From VYFG01 sp965204165 (GTDB lineage Bacteria > Pseudomonadota > Gammaproteobacteria > Arenicellales > Poriferihabitantaceae), in the NCBI GenBank assembly GCA_965204165.1, contig OZ241969.1:4712001-4776000 (forward strand): 64,000 nt of DNA, written 5' to 3'. The notes under the pieces are model-generated. The model was given only the letters and a program-made list of their open reading frames with translations, was not told where the DNA came from and did no database searches. Made by a program: the position numbers and the translations under genes. This document shows positions 8,059 to 16,055 of the stretch, piece by piece; the stretch's first letter is position 1; each line of letters starts with the position of its first letter.

Positions 8059-8985
8059 TTACCTGTCCCGATTCCCGGCCCGTTCATCTTCTGCATCCTC
8101 TTCGTCCGCTTCATTCGCTTCATTCGCTGTTCTGCCGACAATCACAATGTAGACCATCGCGGCGGCAATGATCATCGCTCCTCCCAGCAGCACGGGCAGG
8201 CTCACCCGCTCCCCGAACAGCACCCATGCCCAGACCGGGGCAAGCGGAATCTCGGTCAGGCCCACGAGGGCTGCGACCAGGGCGGACACCTTCTTCACGC
8301 CGACCAGATACACGCCGAAACCCATGCCCACGTTCACGGCGCCGTAGAGAAACAGCCAGAAGTAATCGGCAGGAATGGTGTTGCCGAAAGTGGCGAACGG
8401 GGCGGTGACCAAGGCACCCATGAAGGCGGAGAGATACGTCGCCTTCGTGCTGTCCGCATCCGGGAAGAACTTCGCCGCAACGGTCAGGGAGGCCATGAAA
8501 AGCGTCATCCCGAAAGCCAGCAGGATCCCGGCAAGATCGCTCGGCAGACTGTTCCCGGACACCATGACGGCCACTCCCGCGGCCGATACCAGGCAGCAGC
8601 CGATCGACAGGTAATCGGCCCGGATATCCAGGAATACCAGGGACAGCGCGAATGTAACGAGCGGCATGGTGCCGTAGACGAAAGCCACGTTCGCGATGGT
8701 GGTGAAGAAAAACGCGGAAATGAAGCAGATCATTCCCGCCGTCGACAGGCTGGCGATCACCGTCTCTCCACGGGTGAAGCTGAATACCGTCCTGATATCG
8801 ACAGGCTTTTGCTTTTGCTGCATGGCCATCGCGATTCCGAGCACGAAAAACCCGCCGAACAATGACCGCCAGAACAGTGTCGTTGGAATATCGGTTGTAA
8901 CGACACGGGTAAAGAGGCCCGCCGTGCTCCATGAAATCGCGGCCACAAGCACAAGAAAAAATCCGGTCCAATCGGTCTTCTGCAT
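8059..8985 (-). CDS. EamA/DMT family transporter
   Basis: A 308-aa membrane protein with about ten hydrophobic segments in two EamA repeats, starting MQKTDWTGFFLVLVAAISW. The second repeat begins near SDLAGILLAFGMTLFMASL and ends at GGAMIIAAAMVYIVIVG, followed by an acidic tail (NEANEADEEDAEDE). DMT transporters commonly export amino acids or metabolites. The frame is open to 9075 but the ATG at 8985 starts just before the first membrane segment and has GGAA upstream. As first gene of the operon it probably exports the pathway's product. Confidence 0.85.
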   Translation of the reverse strand: MQKTDWTGFFLVLVAAISWSTAGLFTRVVTTDIPTTLFWRSLFGGFFVLGIAMAMQQKQKPVDIRTVFSFTRGETVIASLSTAGMICFISAFFFTTIANVAFVYGTMPLVTFALSLVFLDIRADYLSIGCCLVSAAGVAVMVSGNSLPSDLAGILLAFGMTLFMASLTVAAKFFPDADSTKATYLSAFMGALVTAPFATFGNTIPADYFWLFLYGAVNVGMGFGVYLVGVKKVSALVAALVGLTEIPLAPVWAWVLFGERVSLPVLLGGAMIIAAAMVYIVIVGRTANEANEADEEDAEDERAGNRDR

Positions 8986-9076
8986 CAGTTTTCCGGAAGT
9001 ACCGGGATGTGAACGGCAGGTGGTGAAAGAGACATGGTTCCGGAATGTATCCGGGGGCTTTCCCGAATCCAACACA

Positions 9077-9104
9077 AATCGTTTCGAAGATCATCGAAAC
9101 GATT
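9077..9104. promoter_or_regulatory. Palindromic operator-like site
   Basis: A perfect 11-bp inverted repeat, AATCGTTTCGA, six bases, TCGAAACGATT, centred about 105 bp upstream of the EamA start and 150-160 bp upstream of the plus-strand gene at 9255. The core CGTTTCGA-N6-TCGAAACG recurs at 9840-9861 ahead of the MFS gene, which suggests one dimeric repressor or activator controls both. The regulator itself is not identified. Confidence 0.6.
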
Positions 9105-9254
9105 GCCGGCGGGGAAAGGCGGACCCTGGTGCCCGGCGATAGCCTCCCGGCCATCGGGAAGCTTCCCGGGCACAGCCATATCCGGACGACGGGGACGCTA
9201 TGCGCATAAGGACGCAGAAACAAAGTTGCCCGGAAGGGATGGATTGCGGATATC

Positions 9255-9764
9255 ATGGGGCCGTTGTCCACCACCCTTCCCGCCGTCATGAAACCAACAG
9301 GGCCCGACAGGGCGAAATCCATTATTCAGGAGCAGGGGAGTAAATCGGCAAGGGAATTCGGCAGGGCCATGGACACGTACCTGAAGGCACTCGACACCCT
9401 CGTCGAATCCCCCGATCCGCTGGGGAGCCTGACGGGCGCGGATTCCCGTGTGGCCAACCGGTGCATGGCGGTTGCGGCGGCCGTCAGCGGCCTGCCGGCG
9501 GTGGAGGCCGCCCGGATACTGGTGCAGGCGGCCTCGGCGATCGAGGAGGAGACCCAGGGCGACGGCTGCCTGTCGATGCTGATCGGCGAGTCGATCCGGC
9601 AGCAGGCCGAAGGCCGGTTCCTGGAACTGGAGGAGCTGGCGACGCTGGTGGAGGAACTGGAGGAAGAGCAGGCGGCAATGGCCGGCGAGCTGGAAGTATT
9701 GAGGCAGGAACTCGGGGACACGGAGAAGAGCCCGGGCGACAGGAAGCGAAGGGACATGCACTGA
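9255..9764 (+). CDS. Hypothetical protein with C-terminal coiled coil
   Basis: A 169-aa protein I do not recognise. The N-terminal two thirds are mixed and alanine-rich (SGLPAVEAARILVQAASAIE). Residues 118-155 are strongly heptad-like and acidic (FLELEELATLVEELEEEQAA), a likely coiled coil. An internal ATG at 9288 (MKPTGPDRAKS) is an alternative start. It is divergent from the EamA operon across the 9077-9104 palindrome. No signal peptide or membrane segment is seen. Confidence 0.55.
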   Translation: MGPLSTTLPAVMKPTGPDRAKSIIQEQGSKSAREFGRAMDTYLKALDTLVESPDPLGSLTGADSRVANRCMAVAAAVSGLPAVEAARILVQAASAIEEETQGDGCLSMLIGESIRQQAEGRFLELEELATLVEELEEEQAAMAGELEVLRQELGDTEKSPGDRKRRDMH

Positions 9765-9839
9765 ATCGGCGGGGTGTCCGGCGGGATGCGGCGGCACAAT
9801 CCGGTGTTTGCATTTCCCGGACCCTGAACCGGAGTCAAA

Positions 9840-9886
9840 CGTTTCGATGGCGGTCGAAACGATGCAAAATAATTCGAAACGATTTT
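9840..9886. promoter_or_regulatory. Second operator-like site with extra half-site
   Basis: CGTTTCGA (9840-9847), six bases, TCGAAACG (9854-9861), with the same spacing as the 9077-9104 palindrome. A further half-site TCGAAACGAT follows at 9874-9883. It lies about 280 bp upstream of the MFS gene. The shared spacing and core argue for a common regulator. Confidence 0.55.
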
Positions 9887-10138
9887 CGCGTAAATCCTAT
9901 TGCGCCCCCGCCTGCCTTGCATGCATATTCCGCACCCGCCGGGGAGGCATGACTTTCCGAAGCCGAACCGCCCCGTCCGCATCGCCGCATATGCGTCCAT
10001 CGCAGGCGGGTTCTGCGCCACGGCGGCAGGACAGGGGTTGCCTGGAGTGACCTGTTTCCGCTGACCGCAGGCCCGGCACGCATGCCGGCAATGTCATATC
10101 GTTATTCGCCCACCCCGGCGATCACTGAGAGTCGTGCC

Positions 10139-11410
10139 ATGAAGACGGTGCAGGCTGCACAGATTGAAATAACGGTCCTGTTCACCGCGTTCGTCGGGGC
10201 GGTCTACGGATTCGGCATGTACCTGTTACCGGCCATTGCCGAATCGGTCCGCAGGGACATCCACTTTTCCTACGGCACGATGGGGCTGATCGCCGGGGGC
10301 GTCCAGGCGGGCTTCCTCGCAGCCTCGGCGGTTGCGGGCTTCCTGACGCTGCGGTTCGGCGCAACAAACCTGATCCTGTTTTCCATCGTCCTCAGCGCCC
10401 TGGCGCTGGGCGGACTTGCCCTGGCCGGCAGCGTCCCCGTGCTGGGCGCCCTGCTCCTGATCCTGGGGGCCTGCGCATCGTTCATCTGGGTGCCCATGGT
10501 GGAAGTGTCGCGCGAGATCATCCCGCCGCGGAATCGCGCAAAGGCCCTCGGCCTGATGTCATCGGGCACCGGCCACGGGGTCTTCATCAACAGCATGCTC
10601 CTGGCAACCGTTCTGCCGGAGCACGGCTGGCGCGCACTGTGGGCGGCCACCTGCGCCGTCGTGGCTGCGCTGGCCCTCTATTCGCTCTGGCGCCTGGCGC
10701 CGATGCGATACCGCCGCCAGGGCAGGAAAGGAGAAGAGCCGGTTTCGGGTTCCGGCAAGTCCGTGAACCGGGTCCGAATCGCCGGCCTGCCCCGGAGGCT
10801 GGTCGGAGGCATCCTGGCGATGATGTTCCTCAACGGAATGTCCTGCATGTCCTTCCAGACGTACCTTTCCGCCTACCTGGTCGGACAGCTCGGGTTCGGG
10901 GAGGCCGGGGCCGCCTCCGCCTGGGGAATCATCGGGCTCGTGGGGATGTTCAGCGGCTTCCTGATGGGCGTCCTGGCGGACAGGATCACCATTCGCCGCG
11001 GCATGGCCGTGACCTGCCTGGTGCTCGGATTGTCATCCCTGATGATCATGCTCGCAGGGACAGGAGCGGGCAGGCATCTGCTGGTCCACCTTGCCGCGGT
11101 GGCCTTCGGGCTTTCCTTCTACGCGATTTTCGGGCTGGTCCCGGCCTATATCAGCCACCTGTTCGATGACGGAAATGCCGCGGTGGTCTTTGCCTTCGGG
11201 AACGTGACCCTGGGCGTTGGCGGCATGGCGGGCAATCTTGCCGGAGGCTATGCCAGGGAAATCACCGGCTCGTTCGATCTCCTTTATCTGATGATCCTCG
11301 CAGCGGCAATCCTGTCCGCGGTCATCGCCATGCGCCTGCCCGGTGAAACCGAAAGCCGTCCTGGAGACCATGCTCCGCCAAGCCCGGCAAGATTCCGGGG
11401 ACCGGGTTGA
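10139..11410 (+). CDS. MFS transporter (YbfB/YjiJ-like)
   Basis: A 423-aa major facilitator with about 12 hydrophobic segments in two halves separated by a charged loop (RYRRQGRKGEEPVSGSGKS, near residue 190-215). The first helices (FTAFVGAVYGFGMYLLPAIAE) and the loop LADRITIRRGMAVTCLVLG between helices 8 and 9 fit the fold. The ATG at 10139 was chosen over one at 10082 because it starts just before the first helix and has GAGAG upstream. Substrate unknown. The operator-like repeat upstream links its control to the EamA operon. Confidence 0.85.
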   Translation: MKTVQAAQIEITVLFTAFVGAVYGFGMYLLPAIAESVRRDIHFSYGTMGLIAGGVQAGFLAASAVAGFLTLRFGATNLILFSIVLSALALGGLALAGSVPVLGALLLILGACASFIWVPMVEVSREIIPPRNRAKALGLMSSGTGHGVFINSMLLATVLPEHGWRALWAATCAVVAALALYSLWRLAPMRYRRQGRKGEEPVSGSGKSVNRVRIAGLPRRLVGGILAMMFLNGMSCMSFQTYLSAYLVGQLGFGEAGAASAWGIIGLVGMFSGFLMGVLADRITIRRGMAVTCLVLGLSSLMIMLAGTGAGRHLLVHLAAVAFGLSFYAIFGLVPAYISHLFDDGNAAVVFAFGNVTLGVGGMAGNLAGGYAREITGSFDLLYLMILAAAILSAVIAMRLPGETESRPGDHAPPSPARFRGPG

Positions 11411-11629
11411 CTGATCGGGTTCCCGAAAGAAGGCAAGCAGGCTCATCGGATGTCGGGACATGTCCGACAACACTCCGGTTCGAAGCGCCGGGTAGGTGAA
11501 CGTCAGATTCTTCCTTGAATCCTCAAAGCCCATGACGCCACCCGGCGGGGTCTGCCTCTACGCCGGATCTTCGGTGAAACGGAGGATACCCATGCCGCTC
11601 AAGTGGAAGATGAGGTGTAATTGGCGGAT

Positions 11630-11940
11630 AAGGACGGGGATCTGATACCACCCTTCTTTACCAGGAAACCAGCGTGAATTCGGGCACCGAATTCAATGAC
11701 GAATTCGCTTTCCTGAAAATCCGCTACAAGCAGCCTGACGCCGAGACAAGCACACTGTTTACGAGGCCGGTGAACGTCGCCGACGCGTACGAGTCCGTGG
11801 ACAACGCACCCCGTGACGTGCGCTTTGCCGCGGCAGTTGCCGCCCTCGGCGAACTCTTTCATGGGGGATGTTACGCCGGCGAATACGGCTACCGGGACGA
11901 GTTCCTCCGACTCATCCGCTTGACCCGGTCAAATCCTGCC
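11630..11940 (+). pseudogene. C-terminal remnant of a YfbK-like VWA protein
   Basis: The plus-strand frame reads TLLYQETSVNSGTEFNDEF, then FLKIRYKQPDAETSTLF, RFAAAVAALGELFHGG and GYRDEFLRLIRLTRS. This matches the C-terminal region that follows the von Willebrand A domain in YfbK-like proteins. The VWA domain itself is missing, with an in-frame stop just upstream. The remnant ends where the AT-rich kinase module begins on the other strand, so it probably marks an insertion or deletion junction. Confidence 0.65.
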
Positions 11941-14900
11941 GCGAGCCGATCACGACAAGATTTCCTGTCTCTGGTAAGGGTGCCGGGAATTTCGGTAGTT
12001 GTCTTGGTGTCTGGCCCGTTGACCATTACAACTTCGGCGCTCTTAGTATATTGCTCGCATAACTTATCCCACTCCTCGGAACTTACTGCCTCAATATCGT
12101 TTTTTGCGGCCTCTGTTATGAACCCCTGATCTTTTGTGCCAATTCCTCTTGTGAGATCCAGTGCCATGTCTCCAGTGCCCATGTAATCATGGACGTGCTT
12201 ACACCATTTTCGAACCGCTCTATGCGCACATCGCCACTTCTCTATTGGAGATTCAATTTCATTGCCGGAATGATCAAAATAATACCCTCCCAATGATAAC
12301 CATGTGATTAACTTCAAGGTGTGTTCTTTTATTCTTTGCCATTTATCCAGTTTCGAGTTCCTGGTTTCCGAAGGTGCTTCTGAAAACCTCAGAGGAAAAT
12401 CCTGAATCCTCCCATATACACAAGCGGGGAAATCCCTGTTTCCGGAACTCGTGCTGGAACCATCCGACACCAGAAAATGAAACAAATAAATCGCCAGCAT
12501 GCCTGCGTAATAGTCCTCTCTCTTTGGATTCCTGACCAAATAGCCATCCCTTAGCACCGTGCGAACATCCTCGATCTTCACCTGGTCTCCGTTATCATCA
12601 AAGCTTATTTTATTCGATGTCCGGCCATCATGTGGAAATACCTTCAACCGCATTGGACATTCGCTGCTCGCCTCCTCTGATACGCGAAAGACCAGCGAGG
12701 ACCCTCCCGCAGTCGGCAAAACAAAGTCACCCTTCCTTGCTTCCTGGCGAGAAAAGGCAAAATCCGCATATTCGATATCTACCGCAACAGATTCAACACT
12801 TTTCCTCTCGGTTTTTTCACTATCTCGCAACTGGTCGTCTTTTACGGCGACCATGATCCTCCTCGTTCCAAAACGCCACCAAATCGGCTCAAATCGATGG
12901 GAAAATGGTCTAATTCGAGTCAATAGCGGGTCTCTATAGCGCATACTCGAGACAAGGCTATCTTCATCGCTATCCAGTACGGATCTCTTTAACACTACGG
13001 AATCACTGTTTACCGCCAAATGCTCCTGGGCCAAGGAATACATGTAAGTATTTTCTTGCGTTGCCATGTGGTGGTTTAACTTTTCGTCCATTTTTGTGAT
13101 CAGTCCCGCAGACAGTACCCAGCGAGCAGCCAGAATCTCTTTTTCGCTATTCCATCCCTCCTTCAATCCGTCTTCCTTCTTCAAGGGGCCTTGTCCATAT
13201 CGATAGCATCTTAGCACATCACTCAATCTCGCCTGCTTTGCATTTTCCAACGGTTCCTCTCTATCTTCTTCGGAAAATCCCTTGGATCTGGTCAACACAT
13301 TGCGCTCAGCCTCATTATATGACGTAGCATCCAATACATTTTCCAAACTCTTTATTTCCTGAATTACCTTTGCCCATGCTCTGATTGCCGCTATGTTTGA
13401 TTCAAAGTTATTGCCTTCATCCGGCACATGATCTGCGTTGGAAAAATCAAATTCACGATAATATGAATCACTGGCATTTGACATCATGCACTTCAACAGA
13501 AATCGAATAACCTGAGGATTAACAGTTCCAGATCGCCCTTCTCCGTCATTCAATCTACTAAAGATCGCGCTTACATCCGCGTCATCTATAATTCCCGCTT
13601 GCCAAGTCGCATATTGTCGTACGATGCTCTCCTCTATGCTGAAACCATCGGAATCAAACCGCCTTAACAACTCATAAAAGCGTTCAGGAGAATCACCGAC
13701 TGACAAGATATCGTAGAGAATTGCCGCCATACCGAACAGATCAGTTTTGGCAGTCGGATTTTTCAGAAACGAAACCTGGGTATTACGGTCATTGATCAGA
13801 ACATTGGCTTCATGATTTCCCTTCTGGTCTATACCCGGTGGCTGCGACAGTTCGACGTGCATGATGACTTCCCTGTTTTCAGAGTCCTTTGTAATGCTCT
13901 TGATCGTCACATGTCGCCGGGAGTTTGACTTGGCAAAAAAAGCCAAGTCACCAACTTCGATATTGGTTTCCAGGAATTTAGGATCTCTTGTCACCAAAAC
14001 CGCTTCCTTGCTTGACTCTCCAACTTCCACTTCGCACTCGGCCGTGTCGCTGAAATCGATTTGTTCAATGGAACGGTAATGCTTTGTACCAATATTGATC
14101 GCTTGCGTCACTACTACGCTGCCAGCTCTCGCCGGATCATCCTTGGGGTCGAGGAAACCCAGGTCTCCTAACCGAAATTGTACTTTGTTGGCAGCTCTCT
14201 TATAGTATATGTTAGCGGGTTTCAGATCACGATGACGGAACGAAGCGGCATGAAGCGTTTGCAATCCGATGGCGACCTGCTCAAGCACCGGTATGGCTGA
14301 ACGCTCCCGTTCCTTCATCATTGCCTGAGCCAATCTGGCATATCCCCCAATTACCGTAGCCGTCGCTTTTTTGCTGCCATTCTCAATTTCAGCATTTTCT
14401 CCGTTACTCGCTTTCGCCTTGTCATCATGAATATTTGATTCGCTACGACAAAAGCCATGGTCACCCTCGACCAGATCCTTCAGTGAACAGTCGAATCTCT
14501 CCATGAGATAGGCATACTTCGAGAGCTTGATGTCGAGTTGCGACAAATCTTCAGAATTCTGCAAGCCGTCAAAATCTAATTCATATGCTATTGGCAGCAC
14601 TATGTAGTCACCGGGCTTTGTGGAAACCGCAAAAAAATCCGGACCTATACTTTCACGATTCTGGTCGACAAGTTCCTTAAGGCGTCGCGGCAGATCGATA
14701 CCTATCTTGAGCTCCGCTTCAATCCGGCTTTTTTCAAACTCAATCGATGGTCCGGAATCATCATCAGGCACTGAGTGTTCATAAAGAACCTTTAGAGCAT
14801 AGGATTCCGTATTCGATGGGTCTTCAGCTTCGAGAACAACCCCAAAATTGCCATCACCCAATTTCTTTGGAATTGTGAGCGTTCTGTTGCCCACCTTTAC

Positions 14901-15020
14901 CTTTTCAGTGACGAGGTAAAACTGTCGTCCCGACCCATTACCATTACTCTTATCTCCTTCTACATAAAATGTATAAAGTTTCTCCTTTGGGTTGAGGCTT
15001 CTATCGGTTGCTTTTGGCAT
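11889..15020 (-). CDS. Giant Hanks-type Ser/Thr kinase with insert domain
   Basis: 1043 aa. The kinase domain has the glycine loop GDGNFGVV (54-62), Lys77 in YALKVL, the catalytic loop HRDLKPAN (263-270), a DLG (286-288) in place of DFG, and GTKHYRSIEQ (311-320). A stretch of about 95 residues (near 325-420) separates this from the helix KTDLFGMAAILYDIL, so a small domain seems inserted in the kinase C-lobe. The remaining 600 residues have no recognised domain and no membrane segment. The last 20 or so residues are antisense to a VWA remnant, so the native C-terminus may be altered. Base composition is distinctly AT-rich, pointing to transfer. Confidence 0.85.
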   Translation of the reverse strand: MPKATDRSLNPKEKLYTFYVEGDKSNGNGSGRQFYLVTEKVKVGNRTLTIPKKLGDGNFGVVLEAEDPSNTESYALKVLYEHSVPDDDSGPSIEFEKSRIEAELKIGIDLPRRLKELVDQNRESIGPDFFAVSTKPGDYIVLPIAYELDFDGLQNSEDLSQLDIKLSKYAYLMERFDCSLKDLVEGDHGFCRSESNIHDDKAKASNGENAEIENGSKKATATVIGGYARLAQAMMKERERSAIPVLEQVAIGLQTLHAASFRHRDLKPANIYYKRAANKVQFRLGDLGFLDPKDDPARAGSVVVTQAINIGTKHYRSIEQIDFSDTAECEVEVGESSKEAVLVTRDPKFLETNIEVGDLAFFAKSNSRRHVTIKSITKDSENREVIMHVELSQPPGIDQKGNHEANVLINDRNTQVSFLKNPTAKTDLFGMAAILYDILSVGDSPERFYELLRRFDSDGFSIEESIVRQYATWQAGIIDDADVSAIFSRLNDGEGRSGTVNPQVIRFLLKCMMSNASDSYYREFDFSNADHVPDEGNNFESNIAAIRAWAKVIQEIKSLENVLDATSYNEAERNVLTRSKGFSEEDREEPLENAKQARLSDVLRCYRYGQGPLKKEDGLKEGWNSEKEILAARWVLSAGLITKMDEKLNHHMATQENTYMYSLAQEHLAVNSDSVVLKRSVLDSDEDSLVSSMRYRDPLLTRIRPFSHRFEPIWWRFGTRRIMVAVKDDQLRDSEKTERKSVESVAVDIEYADFAFSRQEARKGDFVLPTAGGSSLVFRVSEEASSECPMRLKVFPHDGRTSNKISFDDNGDQVKIEDVRTVLRDGYLVRNPKREDYYAGMLAIYLFHFLVSDGSSTSSGNRDFPACVYGRIQDFPLRFSEAPSETRNSKLDKWQRIKEHTLKLITWLSLGGYYFDHSGNEIESPIEKWRCAHRAVRKWCKHVHDYMGTGDMALDLTRGIGTKDQGFITEAAKNDIEAVSSEEWDKLCEQYTKSAEVVMVNGPDTKTTTEIPGTLTRDRKSCRDRLAAGFDRVKRMSRRNSSR

Positions 15021-15744
15021 TTTCGTTGACCTCGCTCAATTCGTGTGAGGGACATCCGATCAGGGCCATTTTCTTGACGAATATTCTGCATCCTTGATGT
15101 CCACGGATGATTACACAATAGATACTTTCAAAAACTCCGGAAGAGAAAACCACGTCCTGTCCGGAAACCTTGAGCACACGATTCCGTGGCAGTCGATACA
15201 GGCTGAGGCTCTTGTCCTTACCCCACCATAATTGAGACTTCAGGATTGAATTGGGTAATCTGGTGGGATTTTCCGGTGGGTATTCTGTTGGTATTTCATA
15301 CTCGAAAATCTTATTCAGTTTCCACCGTCTATGGCAATCGATTCGACATCCTTTCCCTTGTCGGCTAACAAGGAATTCCGGTTGCGGGGAAAGCTCAATT
15401 TCAATAGACCCAGAGTCGATCACAAATAGCGGTAATTCAGTGGTGACATGAAGCACACGGAAATTCCGAATATCCCGGTCTGCGAAGTGCAAGGTAGTGT
15501 AAATTTCGAAAGGAGCATCTGCCTTTGGTTGTGAAGATTCGAAGCTCGATGATTCATTCGAATTACAGGTTCGTATTTCATCATTTTTGGGGATGCAGAG
15601 CTTGGTTATAGGTTCATGAGCGTGTAATTGAGGATCATTCAGGATGTAGTAGTTGTGTACCGTACAGGTACGATCAAAGAAACTGATATCTCCACCAAAA
15701 AGGGTACCTATAATATTGGCATTCAGGAAGGCATAGCTAATCAT
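15001..15744 (-). CDS. Unknown 247-aa partner of the kinase
   Basis: I do not recognise this protein. It is beta-rich by eye, with Cys scattered throughout (for example RQGKGCRIDCHRRW), no signal peptide and no membrane segment. Its stop overlaps the kinase start by 20 nt, so the two are translated together. It shares the kinase's AT-rich composition. The pair looks like one acquired module; a role as kinase adaptor, substrate or defence component is conceivable but unproven. Confidence 0.6.
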   Translation of the reverse strand: MISYAFLNANIIGTLFGGDISFFDRTCTVHNYYILNDPQLHAHEPITKLCIPKNDEIRTCNSNESSSFESSQPKADAPFEIYTTLHFADRDIRNFRVLHVTTELPLFVIDSGSIEIELSPQPEFLVSRQGKGCRIDCHRRWKLNKIFEYEIPTEYPPENPTRLPNSILKSQLWWGKDKSLSLYRLPRNRVLKVSGQDVVFSSGVFESIYCVIIRGHQGCRIFVKKMALIGCPSHELSEVNENAKSNR

Positions 15745-16055
15745 TGGTTATGTTCCATTTCGGCTTCGGTTTGTTGATCACAGATATATGAAGGCACAAT
15801 CGCTTTCAAATCACTCAACTCGTGCCTGTCTGGGTAACTGAGAGTCGATCCCATGGTGCCAATGCGAAGTGCAACACCGGGAGAGTCGTAAAGATGTTGT
15901 ACGGATGAACCGATTGCCACGTATCGAATTCCGAATGGAAGATGCAGTGCCTGCAGTCAATCTGTCGGGACCGGTGGTGCACTCCACACCGGGTCCAATG
16001 CGAATATCCGCAACCCCATGATTCACGTATCCGGGCATTCCACAAGTGTTTCCAC
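15745..16055. other. Intergenic stretch without a recognised gene
   Basis: A 311-bp stretch between the kinase module and the end of the lipoprotein gene. Composition changes from AT-rich to GC-rich across it. No convincing coding frame, terminator or repeat was seen. Confidence 0.4.
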
